Assembly: GCA_003427395.1 (NCBI GenBank)
Contig: BFEA01001113.1
Coordinates: 101,102 to 137,404, forward strand
DNA length: 36,303 bases
DNA from: Chara braunii
Taxonomy: Eukaryota; Streptophyta; Charophyceae; Charales; Characeae
Direction: 5' to 3'
Shown: positions 1 to 9,790 of the stretch, piece by piece
How the letters are laid out: every line of letters begins with the position of its first letter
Position numbering within the stretch: position 1 is the stretch's first letter
The notes under the pieces: model-generated
The model's database searches: none
Told to the model about the DNA's origin: nothing
Seen by the model: only the letters and a program-made list of their open reading frames with translations
Made by a program: the position numbers and the translations under genes

Positions 1-72
<72 letters not shown>
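1..72. repeat. (GA)n microsatellite
   Basis: The window opens inside an uninterrupted GA dinucleotide run that ends at about 72. It continues left of the window, so its full length is unknown. A second, slightly interrupted GA tract lies at 31731-31806. Confidence 0.98.
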
Positions 73-75
<3 letters not shown>

Positions 76-130
76 ACCTGCTTCTTGGACGTTGGCGGCG
101 GCTGGCTGGTTTGTCGACGAGGGCTGGATG

Positions 131-255
131 TGGATGGCTATGCGGCTGCAGGGGGGACGTGGATGGCGGCTTCCTCGTGGATGGCTGCGGGGCTGCAGGG
201 GGGACGTGGATGGCGGCTTCCTCGTGGATGGTTGCGGGGCTGCAGGGGGGACGCG
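131..255. repeat. 47-bp GC-rich minisatellite, about 2.5 copies
   Basis: The segment CTGCAGGGGGGACG starts at 146, 193 and 240, giving an exact 47-bp period. The intervening sequence (GTGGATGGCGGCTTCCTCGT) is nearly identical between copies. The third copy breaks off after the G-run. All frames stay open through it, which is expected for a short GC-rich repeat and is not evidence for a gene. Confidence 0.9.
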
Positions 256-1065
256 ACGGGCAGAAGACAGCGTGCCCGCGAGATTAAAAAACGGCCAGTT
301 TGAAAGTGCTAGCCCTGCCTCCGGCCACCCCACCTGAGTCTCCACAGATTGTGGTGGGTTCGGCCTTCGACCAATGTCCGGTAGGGCAAAAATACACAAA
401 AATCGGCGCAGTATTTTTCCGGGGCCGCCGAGGACCCGAATAATGTCCTTGGCATCCCATTTTTTCTTCTCATTTTTCGTTGGGGGGCCCGGTTTCGGAC
501 GTCCAGGACCGGACACCGGACAAATGTTTCGGGGTGTCTGGAAACCAGTCCGGCCGTCCAGTCGGTTACCATGAGCAAATCCCTTCTTGTTGTATGCGTC
601 CGGCTTCGAGTGAGACCCTTCAATTGCAATCTTCGTCGGTCCCTGGTCTTAGAAATCTTTTATTTTGATTGGAAACGACAAAGATCATGCAAATAATAGT
701 CATAAAATTATGGTGTGTCATGCATGTATCAATTTTTGCCGATTTACTAATTTTGATAACTGTGACAAGATCATCAGAGAACACAATCATCAATCAGAGT
801 CAAGGCAAATGATGCAAGACCGACTGACTCGAGCAATGACAAGGGTAAATGAGGGAAGAACGATAACTCATAATAATCTCAGGAATGTACAGGTGAATAG
901 GCACGACCAACACCATTCAAGAGTCCTCACTCATCCCTCTAAAGTTTCATCATTGGTTTCTCATTTCGTAGTGCGTTTCCTGTGCCTCAAGCCATGCATG
1001 TGTACCTCCTTAGATCGTGGACTCTAAACGTAGATCCACCTAAAACCTGCAAGTTCTGAATACTT
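256..1065. other. No gene seen; short CCGG-rich patch
   Basis: No convincing coding region. Positions 490-570 are rich in CCGGAC/GTCCGG words and can fold on themselves. The open frames here lack any recognisable domain. Confidence 0.5.
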
Positions 1066-1503
1066 TCATTCAAGACAGATGACACGAAAGTCAACCATAG
1101 TACAAAATTCCTCTCGTAGTGTAGGGAGATACGACTGAGAGAAAATCCCTCGCCTGAGATGTTGGAACTCTGATGGTTCGGTCACTGCCTCATAGTCAAT
1201 CTCTGTCCGAGAGATGTACCCCTTGACCATATCTAATAAGTCTCCCCAACAAGAGTCATCTATGAGAGTGAAAGGAACAAGAGGCTTGGGGTAGTCGGTA
1301 TAGAGCTTGGGTCCGAAGGTACGGATCAACTTTATCCCACTCTCATCAAGCTCTCTTTCTCTCTCCTCAAGGTACCTGGCAATCGAGATCCAAACTAAGT
1401 CGAAATGTTCATGAGTCTCTTTACCCTTCTTCAAGTAGACGCTCATGTCATGGATGGTGCCCCTTGCAAACTTGGTATGAACCACAAAACTTGACAGATC
1501 TCC
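1066..1503 (-). CDS. Hypothetical protein, 3'-terminal exon
   Basis: A minus-strand open region of about 146 codons ending in a stop at 1066-1068. The predicted peptide is well balanced and soluble-looking (for example HEHFDLVWISIARYLEERER and PFTLIDDSCWGDLLDMVKGY), without membrane segments. It matches no family I recognise. An AG acceptor at 1505-1504 would open the exon in phase 0. A GTAAGT donor at 1892-1887 closes the neighbouring upstream exon, also in phase 0, so joining the two across a 389-bp intron preserves the frame. The apparent first codon of the open frame (1485) is GTG, which supports an internal exon start. Function unknown; it could also be an unannotated part of a transposable element. 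Confidence 0.45.
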   Translation of the reverse strand, partial: GDLSSFVVHTKFARGTIHDMSVYLKKGKETHEHFDLVWISIARYLEERERELDESGIKLIRTFGPKLYTDYPKPLVPFTLIDDSCWGDLLDMVKGYISRTEIDYEAVTEPSEFQHLRRGIFSQSYLPTLREEFCTMVDFRVICLE

Positions 1504-1892
1504 CTATTTGAAGCTAGCTGCACTGACATACTAGTACTGAAAATCAACTTTGAAAGTTATTTGGTAGGGATTAGCCAAGACTGACTCACTGACTGGGAAT
1601 GAATGAATCGTACTCATATGAAAAATAATAATAACTGAATTCTGATGGATTCTCTGATTCTACTTATTGTGCCAAATAGGATGGTTGTGCAAATTGTTCT
1701 CGTGGATCAGACCTTGATAATGCATTGTATACTTGGTTGTGTTTTGTCTCTTGGCAATATTAAATGCTTTCTCTCACATATGACCTCTGAACGTTGTCAT
1801 GTGATTCTCACTTTGTCAGTTCACATTTGCAGTGTCACGCAAGACGCTCACTAAATATTTTTCTCTTTTTGTTCTTACTATTGGTTACTTAC

Positions 1893-2083
1893 GACCTCTC
1901 GTGCTCGATCAATGGTTTGAATGGAAGAGAATGTGTTGTGTAGTTTTCTGTCTGTTCCATAGAAGTTGATGGTATACTCAATGAGCTTCTGCTCCCTCAT
2001 GGACTCTAGTACCCACTCTCTCATTGTCCTTACATAGTGCTGAATTTCTTTGATAGCACCTTCTTCCCAGCCTTCCACTTCGT
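1893..2083 (-). CDS. Hypothetical protein, internal exon
   Basis: A minus-strand open segment encoding a charged, helix-prone peptide (WEEGAIKEIQHYVRTMREWV and onward) that ends at a canonical GTAAGT donor (1892-1887). The lower boundary is well defined. The upper boundary is set by an in-frame TGA just upstream and a possible AG acceptor at 2085-2084. It lies 5' of the 1066-1503 exon and joins to it in frame. No start codon is visible, so at least one more exon would lie at higher coordinates. Product unknown. Confidence 0.4.
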
Positions 2084-2155
2084 CTCAGTAGAGTGCACAG
2101 GGTACCAAAAAACTATTGTTGTCCACCATTTCACTTTTCCCAAACTACTATACCC

Positions 2156-2431
2156 TTAGACCCTGCTAATTAGCGTAGAGTAGTGTTTGTTGTCAGTTCT
2201 TCGAACCTCCAAATAAACTCGCACAGTTTTACCCCAAGCTGCAGTTAACGACTGCTTCACTATAGCTAGTCCACTTCCGGTTCCATGTTGCAAGCAACTT
2301 GGTGCTAAGGCTTTCACTACTAAGCCTCGAGCGATAGGAGCGAGTGCTACGTCTTCAGACTTGCTGGGTGTGCTTTTCTTCAGCTCGAGAGCATGGTCTA
2401 CCGGACAACCGCTAAGCACTGATATAGACTG
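2156..2431 (-). CDS. Possible further exon of the same hypothetical gene
   Basis: A minus-strand open segment of about 90 codons, bounded upstream by an acceptor-like ATACAG and downstream by AGG/GTCTAAG. The peptide (ALELKKSTPSKSEDVALAPI, then WGKTVRVYLEVRR) looks protein-like but matches nothing I recognise. The visible splice phases do not join cleanly to the 1893-2083 exon, so its membership in that gene is only a positional guess. Confidence 0.25.
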   Translation of the reverse strand, partial: QSISVLSGCPVDHALELKKSTPSKSEDVALAPIARGLVVKALAPSCLQHGTGSGLAIVKQSLTAAWGKTVRVYLEVRRTDNKHYSTLISRV

Positions 2432-5400
2432 TATTCGAGATCACCTTTATTCCACTGCAGCCTGCAGGAGTGTTTTGCAGATAATTTCTGCTCATGGCGT
2501 GACACTAGCTATCACCTGTTAACAAGGTTTTTCAATATTCTAACTAGTATCATTGACTTCTCTCGACGTTCAGTTTGTACACTGGGTATATCAGGTGGCC
2601 AACTCGACTGGGGTAGCATGTAGTTTCGTCACTGGTAAAAGGAACTCGGCTCTAAAAGCGCACTAAGTGTACATTACTGATCACAGCATGCCTCCAGTCG
2701 ATCGGAGTCAGGGGTGTGTGACCTCTATTCACATGCGGTATCTCATACAACATCTTGAACCGATAAGTCCTCCAAGTTGATCACGTACAACACACCTCGG
2801 ATAGTGGGAAACTGTTTAACTAGCACTCTTGCAATCCTTAGTGATGGTACCCTGCTTGATTGATGCACAGTCGTCCTGACGATCCATAAAGTGCCTTGTG
2901 ATGACGGAACCCACCCGACTAGGACACATGAATTTCCTTGGTAGCAGTCCGCGTTCAGTTGGTTTGTTGGACTCCGGCTAGTATAAACTTTGAACCTTGA
3001 TTGATTGCAGTGTAGGTTTGCATGCGTACCATTCGTAATTGTCCCTGTTAATGTATGAAACAGAGTAATGCTAAACTCGAACCTCTCTTATCCCTTTCGT
3101 ATAAAACTCTCGACGCTCCCGAGCATGTGCTTCTTCCGCTTTACGTCACGGAATGAGTAAAAGATGGTTGACTCTTACCGACACACTACACTGAGCATAG
3201 TTGTGCGTGCACATGCACATTACAGAGCGCCGTAATATTTTCGGAACTGAGCTCAAACTCGTATCCGGTTTGGGCAGACTAAGCAAAATCAATTAAATAA
3301 ATGAGTAGTGGGCAAATGAGCCAGACAAATATGCGAGGGATACACAAACATTCTCAATTAATTCCAACGAGTACAAGCAATTACTAGGAACCAGCTTCCT
3401 GGGTTGAGTTAAACAGATTGACACTAGCATCAACTTGTTCTTTAAAACCACAGACAGTACTGATCATGGTCTTCATAGTACGGTGAAAATCGAATGTGTT
3501 TCTAGGTCCAGTCATGCAATCACGGATTAACCTGTAGCACAAGTTGTTGGACGAGACCGCAACCTTGTCTAACTTTCAGTTCAAAATTTCCAGTTGGCAC
3601 TCAGCTCATGCATAACGTAGGGGCTTTGCTAGCAGTCCTTATTTGCGCACCACGCAGAATACTGACAAGTTGCCCAAGTATCCATATGCTACGCGTGACG
3701 AGACCCAGAAATCATAAGTCATGAAGAGTAATTCGGGGAATCATTTGGAAAAGGCTTGAACTATTTTTCAATAATGACATTCCTATCATGTCAGTAGGGC
3801 CCTGACTCTCGTACCCTACTCTCATCTTCACACTAGCGAAAAATTCTCATATATACATGAGTGCAAGAGTATGAATTCAAATCCCCCCCCCTTCCTTTCT
3901 TTTCTTAGCATGGCATGATTGAATTACTCAGGTCACTTACAAGTTACATGTGTGGAACTAATCAGTCAACGTCGAAAAGGAACCTAATAAGGAGGTAAGC
4001 AATTCTTTTCTATATTACTCATTTTCTCCCCATCGACCAGAAAAAACTAAGTCACTAGGGTATTCCCTTGACGATAAGGTTTTTTTTCTTTTGTCCCACC
4101 AAAATTGTGAGCCTACCAATTTTAAAGCATTAATGAGCTGAGACTTTGTTCGTCCTGTTTAAAAGTAGTGAAGGTACTCATTTAGTGTGACCAGGGAATA
4201 TTCTATCAATGTATCACGCCAATGAAACGATGCGTAGTCACCACCTAAGACTCCGTTTCTCAGGTGGCAAGTGTTGATGCTTATTGAATGATTTCGCCAA
4301 AACTGGTCAGAGTAACTGTACTCATCTCACGACTGTGTTGTTGAGCGATGGAATTCAGCAATAATTGACCACAATTAAGCACAGATAAGACAAGCCAAAG
4401 GTCTAAATGTAACAGTGAAGGAAAACTGGATTTCTTATCTGTGTCAATCATGTATCTCTCGTCATCATTTGTTGAGTCTCACTTATTGTCAGACCTTCAT
4501 AGCCCTTCGTTGACTCGGTAACAGTCGTCGGTTGACTCGAAGATGACAAGAAATGAACCAGAACTCTAGTTCAATCAACCAATCACTCTCCAACTCAAAA
4601 CAAGCTCATAGATTTTGTCGACAGAGGTTCTCTCACTCTAGATTGAATTATCCTTATCCATTACTCAGAGCGCGTCCAAACGAAGTAAGCCTTTGACGAA
4701 CTCGATGGAAGTAACCAGAAATGGCTACGTTGCCACGCTATCCAACAGACCTTTGAAGATTTGATAATCAAGGCGAGTTGACCAGAAGCCACTCTCCACC
4801 AGCGACGTGATCGTCTCATGCTAAGTGATGATGACGAGCTCAAAAAATGAAGGGTTTTTATGACAGTGTCTACCCATTAACAATGCTTTTTCGCCCGCTC
4901 TGCTAGTTTTCATTTTTCTCTCACCAACGTCATCATAATCATCATCATTGTGGATCGGTGAATACGCAGACCTAAAACGTCCGTAATCTTTCCCTGTCAC
5001 ACATGCTACTGTTGACATTCGGCCTTCATTAAAACTCATGTCGCATAAATGGTTGAAGTTAACTATGCTCCCAAGCATAGTATTCTCCTTCCCTCAATTC
5101 TTGGACGACCCGAATGGTAACCCCGCCAGAATGGTTGGAGACGAGGGTACCCGAACTGATAAGCGACCAGCAATAAGCACACATGCACTCTCGAGAATCA
5201 GCCAAATAACGCAATCGATTCTCACCACAACCTCGATTATCCTTCTCTCTCTAATGGTCGCGGCTGAGGCTTAACGCATCCTACCTCTTTCTACTTCATG
5301 GACCACGAGGACGACCGATGTCAATTGTTCAGGGTACACTAGCCTCTAACACTTCTCTAGCGAGAAATCTTACTTCCTAGAGCATTGTTTTTTCATTATT

Positions 5401-5468
5401 TGTGTTTGCCTCTCGCGTTTAAGACTCGACTGCCTTGCTGGAGATGGAGAACAGTACAACACACTAAG
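2432..5468. other. About 3 kb without a supported gene
   Basis: Stop-rich in all frames to about 4660. The two open frames beyond it (4661-5078 minus, 5038-5274 plus) overlap or face each other and have compositionally odd, serine-rich or mixed peptides, so they are probably chance. This could be intron or 5' sequence of the minus-strand hypothetical gene, or simple spacer. A short C-run lies near 3884. Confidence 0.4.
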
Positions 5469-6037
5469 ACTACCTTCTTAACCCGAAAAAAAAGTACGTA
5501 CATTCTATTCAAATTACCTATGGAAATCGGGTTTTCAGAAATCGCTTGTTTTTCCACGAATAAAACGTACGTTCGAATATAACGTACGTACGTTGTATTC
5601 AAATACAACGTACGTATGTCGTATTCGAATTTTTGAAACTTTGATTTTTCAAAAATAATAATAATAAAAAAAAAAATTATACAACAATGCAATGCAAACA
5701 ACGTTTGCGTGAGGGTCTTATCGAAATTCACGAGAAAATTCGAGGAAAAAAATAAAAACGAGGATGAAAATATTTTTACTGATTTTTTCATAATTTCGAT
5801 TTAAAAAAAAAACTTCAGTAAAAAATCCGAAAAAAAAGTATGTTGTATAAAATTGCAATGCAAACAACTTTTGCCATAGGGTCTTGGCGAAATTCCCAAC
5901 CAAATTTGAGATAAAAATAAAAACAATGGAGGTACCACAGACTTCTGAAAAGTTGTACCCTAAAACTCGTTCTATAGCATACGTACGTTGTATTCGTATA
6001 CAAGGTACGTACGCTTTTTTTGGGTTAAGAAGATAGT
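5469..6037. mobile_element. Non-autonomous inverted-repeat DNA element (MITE-like, TTAA/CCC ends)
   Basis: The two ends are inverted copies of each other: ACTACCTTCTTAACCCG at 5469 and its near-perfect reverse complement ending at 6037. Both continue inward through an A-run into GTACGTAC. TTAA sits at 5478-5481 and 6025-6028, immediately followed inward by CCC. This is the arrangement known for piggyBac-type elements, where TTAA is the target and the termini begin CCC. Against that reading, the inverted match extends about nine bases outside TTAA. The interior is AT-rich, non-coding and holds two ~90-bp direct repeats (5665-5760 and 5832-5923, sharing GCAATGCAAACAAC) and two hairpins built on CGTACG. 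Confidence 0.7.
5572..5630. repeat. Palindrome within the MITE-like element
   Basis: ACGTACGTTGTATT and its exact reverse complement are separated by two bases (CA). The arms extend imperfectly outward to TTCGAATA on both sides, giving nearly 28 bp per arm. A related smaller palindrome lies at 5982-6014 next to the right end. Confidence 0.85.
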
Positions 6038-6452
6038 GGCATAGATGAAGCATGAAACATCGATACGAACAATGAGTCCCCATGTAGGGTACGCACATAT
6101 GAGCTACTCGCACTCAATGCCCATGTCGTTCTCAGTCTGTAAGTCTTCTGCGGACTCAGCTTCTCCGTTGATTGCCCTATGATATGATACCAACCGAATC
6201 TTTCTTCGCGTTGGCAGTGCGCCATGTCCCAACCATTTGCTCGTGGCCACTTCACTGTAACGGAAATAGCACTCCGTGAGAACAGCGAGTTCAACTCAAA
6301 CAAAAATATTGTTAACATCAACTGAGAAGCCACGTGTCTGGCTCCCTCTTTCGTCTGACCTCCCAGAGCCTTCCCTCTCCCTCCAGTCCGGCTACCCCCG
6401 CGTACGTGTGGCACCCTCTCCCTACTCTCTCACTCCTACAACCCACAGGTCA

Positions 6453-6893
6453 TTAGTGCTGCTCACTACAGCACACAGTGCCATGCAATGTCACGGCTTG
6501 AGAAGGAGGATGACGTCCAACAGCGATGAGCGAGCTCACATCTTGTCCGCCTCTCTCAGCTACTACAAGCGGGGTTTCATACACAGACTGCGAGTCCAAA
6601 CCAGTCATTACTCTATAAAAAAAACTAAAGTCCTGATCAGTCGTCATCCATGACCCGCAATTACACAGGCCCCTCTCCCATACACACCACTCTCGCGCCA
6701 ACTTCTCCTCACTCTGCCCCTGCACACTTGCGCTCTGGAGCATACCATGGTGCCGACCGCATGCACGTAACCCCCTGGTGCTACCGATTTCTCTGTTGAA
6801 GCGAGCTGGCCCCAAAGCTGTCCTCCACCACTTCAGCAGGCGGATGGTCCAGACACCCTTGGTCCGGTCCGTGTCAGGACAAGGTCTTCTCAT
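6453..6893 (-). CDS. Unrecognised open reading frame
   Basis: An uninterrupted minus-strand frame of 146 codons. The N-terminal part (TKGVWTIRLLKWWRTALGPA, then RFNREIGS) looks protein-like; the rest is Cys-, Gly- and Ser-rich and less convincing. The frame begins 50 bp downstream of the stop of the 6944-7384 frame, so the two may be pieces of one decayed gene, possibly transposon-derived. No domain recognised. Confidence 0.25.
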   Translation of the reverse strand: MRRPCPDTDRTKGVWTIRLLKWWRTALGPARFNREIGSTRGLRACGRHHGMLQSASVQGQSEEKLAREWCVWERGLCNCGSWMTTDQDFSFFYRVMTGLDSQSVYETPLVVAERGGQDVSSLIAVGRHPPSQAVTLHGTVCCSEQH

Positions 6894-6943
6894 CTAGATC
6901 ACTGGCTATGCTCCGGGCCTCGTGTCGCGGTCCTGCTCGCACT

Positions 6944-7384
6944 CTATCCTCCCACAAAGGTCTCTGCCTCTAGATAAGAGATAGTCACCTTCACCTCCTC
7001 TGTAATCCCGTCCCTTCTGCACCTCTTCCTGACCCTGTTCTTGGCCTTGGTGATGGTTGTCTGTAACCCCTCGTCCGCTTTCATTTCCTCCTTTTTTTCC
7101 CCTTCCACATTTATCTTTAGTCGTGCCTCATGGTTGCAGCGTCTATAGTCCAGGATGACTGTCACCATAGGTCCATCTCCTGCCTTCCTCTCCCACCTCC
7201 AGAGGAACTGGAGGTACTTTGGCCTATAGACGTGCAAACTGTCTCGGTGAGCCATAGTCGCCTGGTTACAGATAGCCGCCCACACACTATGATTCTCCCA
7301 CGTGAACACCTTAGTGCTCCACCCTCCTACCTCAAACCAGCGCCGTTGGTGTAGCATGATGGCTTTCATGCAACTACTGGCCAA
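6944..7384 (-). CDS. Unrecognised open reading frame
   Basis: A minus-strand frame of 146 codons with a mixed, charged peptide. It includes a tryptophan-rich part (FEVGGWSTKVFTWENHSVWA), then KYLQFLWRWERKAGDGP, and a lysine/glutamate-rich tail (KRCRRDGITEEVKVTISYLE). The composition suggests a real coding past, but I cannot name a family. A TATA-like TTTTATAAG lies near 7412-7420 on the plus strand and is not placed to drive it. Confidence 0.3.
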   Translation of the reverse strand: MASSCMKAIMLHQRRWFEVGGWSTKVFTWENHSVWAAICNQATMAHRDSLHVYRPKYLQFLWRWERKAGDGPMVTVILDYRRCNHEARLKINVEGEKKEEMKADEGLQTTITKAKNRVRKRCRRDGITEEVKVTISYLEAETFVGG

Positions 7385-8787
7385 TAGCCAATAGCACGAC
7401 CGCCCTTTCTTTTATAAGGGTACCATATGCAAGCTATTGGTGCTTCAGACGAAGACTTAGAGCATTTTCAGACCAACAAAGAAAAATGAATCATATAAAA
7501 TTGAATAGTGGAAGGGATAAAAAGGGAAAAGGAAAATTTGAGACTCAAGAGTCATTCTTAGCAGGCGCCCACTTCAAATACTGTATGTAGTCCCTTCAAC
7601 TCAGCCTGCAAGGACCACTGACTCGACGCGCGACGGTCCCATAATGGGGATACCGACTGATTTTTCATCTCTCTTTTAGAGGACCACTGGATCGTTTTTT
7701 ATGGGTACCCGCGTCCGATGACAAGGAGGGGCTTATGACTTCCCATGAAAGGTGATAGGTCCCCTACCAAAGCGGTCGCGGGTGCTCTCTTTTGGGGTTC
7801 CACTATTGCAGAACTCGGCATGTCACTTCTGTGGTACAATCGAGCACGAAAGGTTAGTCGATCTGGGCCGCCAGTTCGTTATCATGTTTCATAAACGAAC
7901 CGTTAATTCCCCGTGGAATGACAGAAGGGGACAATTAAATAAGATAAAAAGGTAATAGTAATAATAATAAGAAGAAGAAGAAGAAAAAGGAAATGACGCC
8001 TCAAAATTCTCTTGCGCTGTGACATCACTAAAACCATAGACCCCGAGACGCAGAAGCAACGATCCAGGTCTAGACACGGATATGAGGCTTTGCAATTTGT
8101 AATTTTCTTTTACTGACAGCGACCGTCGCCACCGCACCTATCCCTTAACCCAGCTACAGGGGCCCGACGCACAGTTGAAGAGACTATTTAGGCCTTCGTC
8201 GCCCCGCCTCTGAGTGAACCCGGCCATTGCCACGGCCACAAACCGATTATACTTTGTTGTACAACAGGGTACCAAACCTGTGTGGCCCAGTCGAAAGTCC
8301 AATGACGTGCCCACTCTCTTACAAAAGGAAGCATCGACCATACTTATCCCTCAACTAATACGACTCATAGTGGTTTGTAGGCAAGAAAGCTTGGTACATC
8401 AGCCGGGCTCCCCTGATCAAGCAACTAGTACATAGCGGAGGGTCGGGACACCTCGCCCTCCGACATGATGCCAAACCCTCGCCCATCGTCCTCGCTGGGC
8501 CAGAACGAAGTAGGCAGCTAGTATACTAAGACGGCAAGAATCGGCGTGCAATCACTCACTTTCACAGTGGTTAATGGTGAAACTCTTGTAGCAGACTTGT
8601 GTTGTTGCACACTTTTTCTTTTCCCTAAGTGTAGCAGTTTTGTGCAGTCAACGCAGCTACCCGCTTCTTCCTTTCTTAGTAGTGCGCCCCCCTTACGTTT
8701 ATAGTACTCTGTCAACCTCAACATTTATAGCTTCACTCGTTTTTTCCTTTTCTACTCTCTTCTCAATTATATTTTCATCTCTGCATC
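7385..8787. other. Spacer with no supported gene
   Basis: Several short overlapping frames, none with a recognisable product. A trinucleotide-like AATAATAAGAAGAAG run lies near 7958-7990. The last 100 bases before 8788 are pyrimidine-rich with TTTATAG words, compatible with a promoter and 5' leader for the plus-strand exon that follows. Confidence 0.35.
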
Positions 8788-9090
8788 ATGCCTGAGGCGC
8801 GTCGCGGACAGGGAAAAGGGAGAGGTGGAAGAGGAGGGAAGGCTCCAGAGGAGCCAGCGCCATATGCCAGACGGCATGTTAGCTCTGAGGAAGAGGAAGA
8901 AGCGAGGTATGGGCATGAGACCCACTCAAGGGCCTACCCATGTCCGCCATTCCTTGGGTGGTACAAAAGAACTTCATCCCTAACGAGGATGGAATACCTT
9001 GCTTACTATCAAAAGAAATACGAGGCGCACTACGGCACTCCCGACAGTTCCTCCCCTCCATACTCCCCTAGAGTACCTACCACCCCCGTG
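8788..9090 (+). CDS. Hypothetical protein, putative first exon
   Basis: Starts at the first ATG after a pyrimidine-rich leader (CTCTGCATC-ATG) and runs 101 codons to a GTAAGC donor at 9091, in phase 0. The peptide has a basic Arg/Gly-rich start (RRGQGKGRGGRGGK), an acidic stretch (SSEEEEEARY), a Trp/Tyr-containing middle (PFLGWYKRTSSLTRMEYLAY) and a Ser/Pro-rich end (TPDSSSPPYSP). Beyond 9091 the open frame becomes Phe/Ile-rich and intron-like. The RG-rich start recalls nucleic-acid-binding or gag-type proteins, but no family can be assigned. The downstream exon was not located. Confidence 0.45.
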
Positions 9091-9600
9091 GTAAGCAAGG
9101 CATTCGTGTCGGTACCTTCACCCTCTATTCCATGCGTGGCTCCCTCTCCGCTCCGGCTCAATAGTTGCACTATGTGCTGCATTTTCTTCCATCTCACTCT
9201 ATTTCAGATAGAGTTCATGATTATCTTTTACATCTTGCATAAGCACGAGTTCCTTCCCTTGAACTTTAAAGTCTTCTTTTTTCTTAATATCTCAGTTTAT
9301 TCCATATCTCATAGCGTCTCTGGCTTAAGAGTTTGAATACCTTGAGGTCGGGGATGCAAGTTCCTCGTGAACCAGGCCGCTCTATCGGCCACCAAATAAA
9401 ATTTAAGAAGGATTGCTTCTCAGTTTTATCATCTGCAATTTGACCTTGACTTTTATTGTCTTTGAAATCCGAATTTTCTCTTTGACCTTTTCAGTGGAGA
9501 GGTTACCTCGTCTCGCACTTTTGATAGTGTTTCCAAGGATATAATCAATCTGGCGTTAATGCAGTGGATACTCGTTGTCAGCACTATCTGGGGTGAGGCA

Positions 9601-9790
9601 TACCAAACCCTTTCTCTTGTTCTCTAGCCTGAGTGAGATGTTTTCTCAACTTCTCAAGCAACCAAATGGGATACCAAACCCAGTTCTCTTTCTCTGATCT
9701 AAGTAAGGTGTGTCCTCAACTTCTCATACAAATAAATGGGGATATCAAACCCCTTTATTTTTCTCTGGTCTGGGAGCTCAGATGGACCTG
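9601..9790. repeat. 71-bp tandem repeat, about 2.6 copies
   Basis: TACCAAACCC (TATCAAACCC in the last copy) begins at 9601, 9672 and 9743, an exact 71-bp spacing. The intervening TTCTCTTTCTCTGATCT and CCTCAACTTCTCA blocks are shared with moderate divergence. Non-coding. Confidence 0.85.

Noticed and set aside
85-337. Two overlapping plus-strand frames through the minisatellite
   Set aside because: Open only because the 47-bp repeat lacks stops in those frames; the peptides are repeat translations.
5718-6113. 131-codon minus-strand frame in the MITE-like element
   Set aside because: Phe/Tyr-rich peptide from AT-rich repeats and palindromes; it crosses the element border and lacks any domain.
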